In this document: one piece after another, positions 1 through 5,348 of the stretch
How positions within the stretch are numbered: the stretch's first letter is position 1
Layout: each line of letters begins with the position of its first letter
NCBI GenBank assembly: GCA_937998045.1
Contig: CALKVG010000090.1
Coordinates: 1-10,623 of the forward strand
DNA length: 10,623 bases
From: an uncultured Myxococcales bacterium
GTDB taxonomy: Bacteria > Myxococcota_A > Polyangia > Polyangiales > Polyangiaceae
Direction: 5' to 3'
Program-made: the position numbers and the translations under genes
Notes under the pieces: model-generated
Databases searched by the model: none
What the model was told of the DNA's origin: nothing
Seen by the model: the letters and a program-made list of their open reading frames with translations, nothing else

Positions 1-242
1 GTCGCCTTGCCTCGCGATCCGAGGCGACGACGATCGCGATCCAAGTCGCCTTGCCTCGCGATCCGAGGCGACGACGATCGCGATGCATGTCGCTTTGCCT
101 CGTGAACCGATAGGACAACGATCGCGATCCCTGTCGCTTCGCCTCGCGATCCAAGGCGACATCCATCGCGACGTCTGTCGCTTCGCCTCGCGATCCAAGG
201 CGACATCCATCGCGATCTTTGTCGCTCAGGCTCACGATCCCT
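1..242. repeat. Tandem array of 44-bp units built from 22-bp halves
   Basis: Five full 44-bp units start at 1, 45, 89, 133 and 177, and a half unit starts at 221; a very decayed half may follow at 243-264. Each unit splits into two 22-bp halves that share tCGCGATc at the same offset (about bases 12-19). The first half begins GTCGCC/T and the second mostly GGCGAC, so GTCGCCT and AGGCGAC form an inverted pair around the first core. GATCGCGATC, a 10-bp palindrome, occurs in the second halves of units 1-3. Units 1 and 2 differ at 2 of 44 bases and units 4 and 5 at 3; unit 3 is more diverged. A 44-bp period is not a multiple of three, so this is not a coding repeat. The array starts exactly at the window edge and probably continues upstream. 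It has no unique spacers, so it is not CRISPR. Confidence 0.9.
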
Positions 243-297
243 GTCGCCTCCTCTTATTGTGCGCCTTCCAATCGCGATCCGCAACGAGGCGACGAGG

Positions 298-398
298 TAC
301 AGGTACGACGCCAATGGGCGATGCAGACGAAGACGGACGCGCGCGGGGGGCTGTACCAGTTCGGTTACGACTCGACGGGGAGGCTCACGGAAGACCAG
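298..398 (+). pseudogene. Remnant of an Rhs/YD-repeat protein gene, frameshifted
   Basis: Two consecutive YD-repeat motifs are visible but lie in different frames. The frame starting at 298 reads YRYDANGR. One base back, from 321, the next frame reads MQTKTDARGG and then LYQFGYDSTGRLTEDQ. Joined, they give the normal Rhs spacing YDxxGR-x4-TDxxG-x5-YDxxGRL, so a one-base deletion at about 319-323 explains the break. Rhs proteins are large secreted polymorphic toxins whose YD repeats form a shell round a C-terminal toxin. Only about 34 residues are recognisable here, with no good start and no toxin tail, so this is almost certainly a decayed fragment. The same frame stays open to 596, but beyond about 440 it only shadows the gene on the other strand. 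Confidence 0.7.
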
Positions 399-480
399 AG
401 CACGAGCTACCCACAGAGAACGCTGTCGCGACTGGTGCTCGCAACGACATTGCGCAAAGCGCTCGCCCCCCTGCTCCGCC
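399..480. other. Short gap between the Rhs remnant and the convergent gene
   Basis: This stretch continues the open frame of the Rhs remnant (STSYPQRTLSRL follows the last YD motif), but I see no further recognisable domain. No clear hairpin-plus-T terminator is visible for the gene that ends at 481 from the other side. Confidence 0.4.
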
Positions 481-1179
481 CTACGGAATCCGCCCCGTCA
501 TCTTCCACACCCACTTGGCGAACGAGTCCTTGGGCGATTGGTCGCTCATGTGGCCCGGATCAGGCACGATCTCGGACGCCGTTTTCGGAATCGTGACGCC
601 GAACGTCTCTTTTACCCAGTTTTGAAATGCCACATCGGGCACGAGATGAATTCCGTCCTCCTGACGGGGAGGCTCCGAGAAGTACTCGTCCCAGCAGATT
701 TCCGTGTAGCCGATCGCGATGAGCCGCAGGAAGTCCACCGGTTCGTTTCCGATGAGGCCGACGAAGGTGGATCCCGATCCCGATCCGAGGTGCACCATCC
801 TGGCCTGGTTCGCGTCGTCGAACCAAAGTCCCGCACGCGACCCGTCGCCGCCGGTCTTGGCGAAGATGCAGAGGCGCTCGCGGATCTCGGGGTTCGTGCT
901 TCCGAACCACGATGAGTAATATAAATCGTCCCGGCCGGAGAATTCGATTTGCGTACCGTAGCAGTAGGCCTCCTCCTCGTCGTCGTCGTCGGGCCGCTTC
1001 GGGAACCTGTCGGGGTTGTAGAGCCACCCCTTGACGCCTTCGATCCCGCCGTCCCCCACCATGCCGTTCTCGCCGATCCAGACGTAGAGCTTCCGAAGGG
1101 CATCGGGCACGGCGAGACCGCGGGGCACGGCCGCTTCGAGTTGCGAGTAGAGAGACTGCGCGGTCGCTTCGCTTTTCAT
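481..1179 (-). CDS. SUKH (SMI1/KNR4)-like protein, possible immunity protein
   Basis: The product is a 232-residue soluble protein with no signal peptide or membrane segment. It has an N-terminal helical part (PDALRKLYVWIGENG, about 25-39), an acidic run of four Asp and three Glu at 64-70, and a beta-rich core (CIFAKTGGDGSRAGLWF, then MVHLGSGSGSTFVGL). The helix VDFLRLIAIGYTEICWDEYF (148-167) and the C-terminal FQNWVKETFG follow. The order 'G-LW ... V-LGS-G ... DFLRLLAIGY' is what I recall from bacterial SMI1/KNR4-family proteins, many of which neutralise contact-dependent or Rhs toxins. The neighbouring Rhs remnant supports an immunity role, but the gene is convergent with it rather than downstream on the same strand. 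Family assignment is by memory of motifs. ATG at 1179 is the first good start; no clear Shine-Dalgarno lies upstream, and a TACAAT at 1191-1186 is too close to be a usual -10 for it. Confidence 0.75.
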   Translation of the reverse strand: MKSEATAQSLYSQLEAAVPRGLAVPDALRKLYVWIGENGMVGDGGIEGVKGWLYNPDRFPKRPDDDDEEEAYCYGTQIEFSGRDDLYYSSWFGSTNPEIRERLCIFAKTGGDGSRAGLWFDDANQARMVHLGSGSGSTFVGLIGNEPVDFLRLIAIGYTEICWDEYFSEPPRQEDGIHLVPDVAFQNWVKETFGVTIPKTASEIVPDPGHMSDQSPKDSFAKWVWKMTGRIP

Positions 1180-1380
1180 CGCGGCATTGTAGGCCGCTTC
1201 CGGGGCCGGCCGATGTTCTTGGTAACCATCGCGCGCGGCGTCGGGCCTCGTAAGTGCGCGTAGTTCCTCCCTCCGGGGCCCCTGGCCTCCCGAAAGATGG
1301 AGCAGTCTCGATCACTTGCCTCCTCGCCGGGTCGTCGGATGCGTTCTAGTCTTCCCCATCAACTCAACGGTGGGACCTCG
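1180..1380. promoter_or_regulatory. Divergent intergenic region, 201 bp
   Basis: This lies between the 5' ends of the minus-strand SUKH-like gene and the plus-strand membrane-protein gene, so promoters for both must be here. I find no convincing -35/-10 pair. Minus-strand TACAAT (1191-1186) is a possible -10 if that transcript is leaderless. GGTGGGA just before 1381 is a plausible ribosome site for the plus-strand gene. The frame of that gene stays open upstream to an ATG at 1297, but the extra 28 residues are Ser/Arg-rich and look non-coding. Confidence 0.4.
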
Positions 1381-1980
1381 ATGTCACTCTCCGATCTTGC
1401 GTCTTTGGGAAGCGTCGTTAGCGGCTTTGCTGTACTGACCTCGCTCATCTACCTTGCGCTTCAAGTTCGGCAGACAGAGCGCAATCAGCAAATATCGATC
1501 AGGCATAGCCGCGTCACGCGCACCGTTGAGCTGCACATCGCGCTCGCGGACCCCGCCGTGGCGGATGCCTGGCTTCACGGTTTGGGGAGCCCTCAAGAGA
1601 TCACTCAAACTGAGGTAATCCAGTTCATCAATCTCTGCCGCGCGCTCTTCTTTCATTTCGAAGACTCGTTCTATCAACGGGAAGAAGGACTGCTGAACGA
1701 CGACGCGTTCGAAACCGTCGTTGCTGGCGCTCGGCTCTTGGCGAGAAGCCCCGGCGTGCGAGCCGCCTGGAGGATCGCGCGGCCCAACTTTGGCGGACGG
1801 TTCCTAGACTTCATGGACGGAGTGGTCGCAGGGTCCGCCGCCGAGCCCCCCGTGGACCTGTCGCTGGAGGCGTGGAAGGTCGCTTTCGCGTCCGAAGCGT
1901 CGCGGACTTCGTTGGACGGCAACCCCGTGCCAGGCTTCAAGGGCCGTCGGGAGCTCCGAAGCCACAGCTATGACACCTGA
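1381..1980 (+). CDS. Small membrane-anchored protein of unknown function
   Basis: The 199-residue product begins with a hydrophobic segment (about 6-28, ending SLIYLALQVRQ) and continues with a soluble helical part rich in charged residues (NQQISIRHSRVTRTVELHIAL). The pattern of one N-terminal helix ending YLALQVRQ, then a helix with a TR motif, then RALFFHFEDSFYQREEGLL, matches a hypothetical-protein family that I recall as common in alphaproteobacteria and present elsewhere; no function is known to me. ATG at 1381 follows GGTGGGA at good spacing and puts the membrane segment at the usual N-terminal place, so it is preferred to the in-frame ATG at 1297. The 5' half is visibly poorer in G/C at third positions than its neighbours. 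Its end overlaps the next gene by 11 bp, suggesting one transcript. Confidence 0.8.
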   Translation: MSLSDLASLGSVVSGFAVLTSLIYLALQVRQTERNQQISIRHSRVTRTVELHIALADPAVADAWLHGLGSPQEITQTEVIQFINLCRALFFHFEDSFYQREEGLLNDDAFETVVAGARLLARSPGVRAAWRIARPNFGGRFLDFMDGVVAGSAAEPPVDLSLEAWKVAFASEASRTSLDGNPVPGFKGRRELRSHSYDT

Positions 1981-3268
1981 CGAAGCCATCCGACGCGCCA
2001 TCGCGCTCCAGCAAGAGGGGCGCGTGGCCGAGGCGGCCGACATCTGCCGGCAGGTCTTGGAGGCGTCCCCGGACCACGTGGACGCGCTTCACTTTCTGGG
2101 GGTCGCCGAGCATCAGCAGGGACGCTCGGAGGTGGCGCTGACTCTCCTCGACCGCGCCGTCACGCTGGCACCGGAGCACGCCGACCTGCACAGCAACCGG
2201 GGCAACGTCTTCAAGCAGCTGGGCCGCCTCGATGAGGCCCGTCGAAGCTACGCCGAAGCGCTTGCGCTGGTGCCCGATCACGCAAACGCCCTGAACAACC
2301 TGGGCTGCGTCGTGCGCGAGCGCGGCGACCTCGAGGCGGCGCTCGAGCTCTTCCGCAAGGTGGTCGCGATGGAGCCGGGCCACGCCGACGCCCATCAAAA
2401 CCTCGGCAACTGTCTGGGGAGCCTCGGCCGTCTGGACGAAGGCCTCGGTGCCCTTCGCCGCGCCCTCGAGCTGCGCCCCGCGGCCGACAGCGCGTATCGG
2501 CACCTCGGCGCCATGCTCTACGCGCGCGATCGGGTCGCCGAAGCGGCGGAGGTGTACAAGGCGTGGCTGTCCCGAAAGCCAGAGAACCCGGAGGCCAAGC
2601 ACCTCCTGGTCGCTTGTTCTCAGACCGAGCTCCCGGCCCGAGCCCCACCAGAGTTCGTGCGGGGACTCTTCGACCGCTTCGCGCCGAGCTTCGATGGCAC
2701 GCTGGCGCGGCTCCAGTACCGGGCGCCTTCGCTGGTCGTCGAAGCGATCGGGCAAGCGGTCGGCACCGCTCACTGCGACCTCGACGTGCTCGACGTCGGG
2801 TGCGGCACCGGCCTTTGCGCCGAAGGACTCCGGCCCTTCGCCCGGACCCTGGTCGGCGTCGACCTGTCAGCGCGAATGCTCGAGCGCGCGCGCACGCGCA
2901 AGCTTTACGACTCGCTCGTGGAGTGCGACCTCGTCGAGCATATGACGCGAAATCCGGGCGCGTACGACCTCCTCGCGTCGGCCGACACGCTCGTCTACTT
3001 CGGCGCGCTCGACGGGCTCGCGTCCGCAGCCGCCTCCGCCCTTCGCAAGGGCGGGTACTTTGCGTTCACGACGGAGCGGTCGGAGGAAGCCGCCGCGCCC
3101 CTGGGCTACCGGTTGCACCCGCACGGTCGCTACAGCCACACCCGCTCCTACTTGCAACGTGTCTTCGGCGCCGTCGGGCTCGAGCTCTCGACTCCGCGCG
3201 AGGTCGAGCCGCGGCTCGAGGCAGGCGCGTGGGTTCCGGGCTGGCTCGCGGTCGCGCTTCGACGCTAG
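1970..3268 (+). CDS. TPR-repeat SAM-dependent methyltransferase (COG4976-like)
   Basis: The 432-residue cytoplasmic protein has two parts. Residues 3-206 form six consecutive 34-residue TPRs (starting near 3, 37, 71, 105, 139 and 173), with typical cores such as ADLHSNRGNVFKQLGRLDEA. After a short linker, FVRGLFDRFAPSFDGTL (229-245) is the hallmark entry into the methyltransferase domain of 'predicted methyltransferase with TPR repeats' proteins. Motif I is DVGCGTG (275-281), motif II VGVDLS (295-300), then a hydrophobic strand around SADTLVYFG (337-345) and LRKGGYFAFTTER (358-370). All SAM-binding motifs are intact, so it is probably an active class I methyltransferase whose TPRs recruit a protein or other partner; the substrate is unknown. 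ATG at 1970 lies inside the end of the upstream gene (ATGACACCTGA), and no strong Shine-Dalgarno is seen, which suggests translational coupling. Confidence 0.9.
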   Translation: MTPDEAIRRAIALQQEGRVAEAADICRQVLEASPDHVDALHFLGVAEHQQGRSEVALTLLDRAVTLAPEHADLHSNRGNVFKQLGRLDEARRSYAEALALVPDHANALNNLGCVVRERGDLEAALELFRKVVAMEPGHADAHQNLGNCLGSLGRLDEGLGALRRALELRPAADSAYRHLGAMLYARDRVAEAAEVYKAWLSRKPENPEAKHLLVACSQTELPARAPPEFVRGLFDRFAPSFDGTLARLQYRAPSLVVEAIGQAVGTAHCDLDVLDVGCGTGLCAEGLRPFARTLVGVDLSARMLERARTRKLYDSLVECDLVEHMTRNPGAYDLLASADTLVYFGALDGLASAAASALRKGGYFAFTTERSEEAAAPLGYRLHPHGRYSHTRSYLQRVFGAVGLELSTPREVEPRLEAGAWVPGWLAVALRR

Positions 3269-3551
3269 CGTTCGCCGCGTTTCCCCGAATCGTTCAAACT
3301 GCACGAAATTTCCCGCGGGGGCGCTCGATTCCTCGCCTACGAGCCAAGAAAGGTAGCCATCGGGCGGGCATTTCGAGCTTTAGAGCGGCGATGAACGATC
3401 CTAATGTGATTATCCGCGAGCACTTTTCGAGGTTCTATCCCGAAACCGATGCCCGCGTTCGGCCGCATCTTGGACCGACGGGCACTTCGCGCGGCGTTCG
3501 TGGCGGCCTGCCTGGCGCGGACCGCCGGCGTCGCGATCTGGGTCTGCCTGA
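3269..3551. other. Convergent intergenic region with a doubtful small ORF
   Basis: This 283-bp gap separates two convergent genes. An ATG at 3391 opens a 54-codon frame to the TAG at 3553-3555 (start MNDPNVIIREHFSRFYPE), with no clear ribosome site. Its first 20 codons look plausible, but the rest becomes Arg/Gly-rich. From about 3449 another frame (FGRILDRRALRAAFVAACLA) has much stronger G/C third-position bias. This may be a decayed or frameshifted gene tail, or chance. CGCTAGCG spans the stop of the methyltransferase gene, but no hairpin followed by a T run is visible for either neighbour. Confidence 0.3.
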
Positions 3552-4844
3552 CTAGACCGCCCTCCGAGGAAGGGTCGTCGGCTCTGGCACGAGGGCGACC
3601 TCACCGCTCCTTTCCGGCGGGAAATGCTCGAGCGGCTTGCCCTCGATGCCCCCCTGGATGAGGGGGTAAACGTCGCCGCGCGCCGCCTCCCCCCACAGCA
3701 GGTCCTGGTGCCCGTAGTTCGGGAGCACGTGCTTGTCCACGTGCCGGCAGCCGTTCGAGCGAAGCCACTCGTACATGAGATCGATTGAATCTCGATGCCA
3801 CAGCCGGTTCTGCGCGCCCGTGATCAGCGTGATGCGGTGGCGCAGGAAGTGGGTGACGTCGAGATAGCCGTTCGCTTCGACGATCGGCACGCGCCGGGGA
3901 AAGCGCGCGCCCAGTCGCGGACGGTCGATCACGTCGGCCGCGTCGAGGGGCGCCGCGAAGCCGCGTCTCACCATTTGGCCGGCGTGCAGGTAGAGGCCGA
4001 GGTGCATTCCGCCGAAGAGCGCCCCGAGCATCCGCTCGTGAACGCCGGCCGCGAGGCGCTCGCGCAGGTACGGCTGGCCGAACATGTAGCTCAGGCGGCG
4101 AAATACGCGATCAGCTTCGGACTCACCCTCGCAAAGCCACGAGCGAGGCCACGCCTCGTAGGTGCGGCGCATCACCGGGGGCCACTGGTCGAACTTGCGC
4201 GGATCGATGGCTCGATGTTTCGGTCGATCGCCCACGATCTTCTCGATGAGGAAGTCCTCCGCCTTCACCCAGCCGTCCCAGGGTACCTCGTAGAACAAGC
4301 CAAGGGTGTTGAGGACGACGTTGTCGACATCCTCCACCAGGCCACGCGCGAGCGCGATCGCGAAGGCCCCCGCGCCGAAGCAATGAGCGACGACATCGAT
4401 CGGCGACTTCTCGCCGCCGCCCCTCTCCTTGTCCAGCGTTTCGCGAATGCAGCGCAGTGCCGTCGGGAAGTCTTGCTCCGAGACGCGGTCGAGGTTGAAG
4501 CGCGGGCACTCGTTCGTCGACCAATCCGGGTCGCGTCGCAGACCGTCGACGACGTCGTGACTGCCGCGCCAGTCCAGGGTCCAGACTTCCCAGCCCTCGC
4601 CTCGTAGATAGCGCATTAGCCCGCCGTGCGGCACGAGGAAGGTGTCGCCGTTCGCGCTCGCTCCGTGGATGAGGAGGGCGGTCCGTCCCGCGCCGCGCTT
4701 CGTGCTGGCTTTCGGGTCGGGTGTATAGCGCCTCAAGAAAATGGGGATCTTGTCGGGAACATCGAGCGGAATGGGCCTCCCCAAGCGCCGCCACCGGCTG
4801 AGGTCTTCGAGCGTCATGGGCTCGGTACGCGGCGAGCGACTCAC
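3552..4844 (-). CDS. Alpha/beta hydrolase with a Cys nucleophile elbow, partner of the GMC oxidoreductase
   Basis: The 430-residue product has the full alpha/beta hydrolase layout. LLIHGASANGDTF (57-69) carries the HG oxyanion turn and DWRGS lies at 91-95. The nucleophile elbow AHCFGAG (153-159) has Cys155 where most members have Ser, and the catalytic His is in YGHQDLLWGE (His379). The acid is probably near TGAQNRLWHRDS (342-353). A middle insert (about 190-330) rich in aromatic residues would form a lid. From memory, Cys elbows of this H-C-x-G kind occur in the hydrolase module fused behind GMC oxidoreductases. Last in the minus-strand operon, it starts at GTG 4844, which overlaps the previous stop as GTGA; this decides the start over ATG at 4817 (residue 10). 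There is no signal peptide. It probably cleaves an ester or thioester linked to the oxidase substrate; the substrate is unknown. Confidence 0.85.
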   Translation of the reverse strand: MSRSPRTEPMTLEDLSRWRRLGRPIPLDVPDKIPIFLRRYTPDPKASTKRGAGRTALLIHGASANGDTFLVPHGGLMRYLRGEGWEVWTLDWRGSHDVVDGLRRDPDWSTNECPRFNLDRVSEQDFPTALRCIRETLDKERGGGEKSPIDVVAHCFGAGAFAIALARGLVEDVDNVVLNTLGLFYEVPWDGWVKAEDFLIEKIVGDRPKHRAIDPRKFDQWPPVMRRTYEAWPRSWLCEGESEADRVFRRLSYMFGQPYLRERLAAGVHERMLGALFGGMHLGLYLHAGQMVRRGFAAPLDAADVIDRPRLGARFPRRVPIVEANGYLDVTHFLRHRITLITGAQNRLWHRDSIDLMYEWLRSNGCRHVDKHVLPNYGHQDLLWGEAARGDVYPLIQGGIEGKPLEHFPPERSGEVALVPEPTTLPRRAV

Positions 4845-5260
4845 GGCTGCACCGAATTCGGTCGCTTGTGCGGCGCCTGGCCCACCGCGCCGAGCACGGA
4901 GTTGAACTGGGGGAGGTAGATGCGTTGCAAGGTGCCGAAGAAGAAGACACCGAATGTCGATACCGCCCAGGCGGTGCGCAGCGGGTCATCGAGCGATGGA
5001 TCTTGGTCGATCATCCCTTGCAGGTTCCAGGTGACGACGCGAACCGAGTTCAGTTGCCGGAGGAAGTCGAGCAGCTCGACGTGGACCACGCCTGCCAACG
5101 CGGGAGGCGTCCCCGGGGACGCGTTGTCGGGGACCAGTTTCAGGAACAAGGACGTGGCGTCGCGCCAGGCGTCGAGCGACGCAGTGTCCCGGAGACGCTT
5201 GTACCCGTTCACCCGCCAGGGTCGTCCGCGGTCGTCCCGGAACGAAAGGTCGTAAACCAT
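4841..5260 (-). CDS. Small protein matching the C-terminal half of the GMC accessory domain
   Basis: The 139-residue protein has no signal peptide. Its motifs are MVYDLSFRDDRGRPWRVNGY (1-20), KRLRDTASLDAWRDATSLFL (21-40), VVHVELLDFLRQLNSVRV (58-75) and VSTFGVFFFGTLQRIYLPQF (100-119). I recall the same order (MRYR...F...G-K-vrDDpg-D-W-DTttLy, then l-DF-rQL-t-rv, then F-g-FF-gsLw-vY) as the end of the beta-rich accessory domain that follows the catalytic part in long bacterial GMC/hydrolase fusion proteins. Here it is a separate frame between the oxidase (88-bp gap) and the hydrolase (GTGA overlap). ATG 5260 is the only standard start but has no clear Shine-Dalgarno. The frame stays open upstream through the gap to within the oxidase 3' end, so it may be a split-off piece rather than a free-standing gene. 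Confidence 0.65.
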   Translation of the reverse strand: MVYDLSFRDDRGRPWRVNGYKRLRDTASLDAWRDATSLFLKLVPDNASPGTPPALAGVVHVELLDFLRQLNSVRVVTWNLQGMIDQDPSLDDPLRTAWAVSTFGVFFFGTLQRIYLPQFNSVLGAVGQAPHKRPNSVQP

Positions 5261-5348
5261 GAATCGCTGCTCGGAGGGACCAGTGGGACTGGTTGCGGTC
5301 GTCGTGTACGGTCGACCCGTTAACTCTTCCAGCGCATCGACCGCGACT
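5261..5348 (-). other. 88-bp spacer that stays open in the downstream frame
   Basis: Reading on the minus strand, the frame of the 4841-5260 gene continues upstream without a stop across the whole spacer (KVAVDALEELTGRPY, then TTTATSPTGPSEQRF before the ATG) and into the 3' end of the oxidase gene. No ATG, GTG or TTG lies in it in that frame. GGAAGAG occurs, but too far from the ATG at 5260 to serve it. The spacer may be former coding sequence joining the two genes. Confidence 0.45.

Noticed and set aside
1..242. CRISPR array
   Set aside because: The whole 44-bp period is conserved, with no unique spacers between repeats, and no cas gene is nearby.
83..625. Plus-strand 180-codon frame across the repeats and beyond
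   Set aside because: It runs through non-coding 44-bp repeats (period not divisible by three), crosses the Rhs remnant in the wrong frame and ends antisense to the SUKH-like gene.
960..995. Trinucleotide microsatellite (tcc/tcg run)
   Set aside because: It encodes the Asp/Glu run of the SUKH-like protein in frame; this is simple codon repetition inside a gene, not a separate element.
1937..2773. Minus-strand 278-codon frame opposite the TPR-methyltransferase
   Set aside because: It is antisense to six clear 34-residue TPRs and a SAM-binding motif, and its translation has no domain character.
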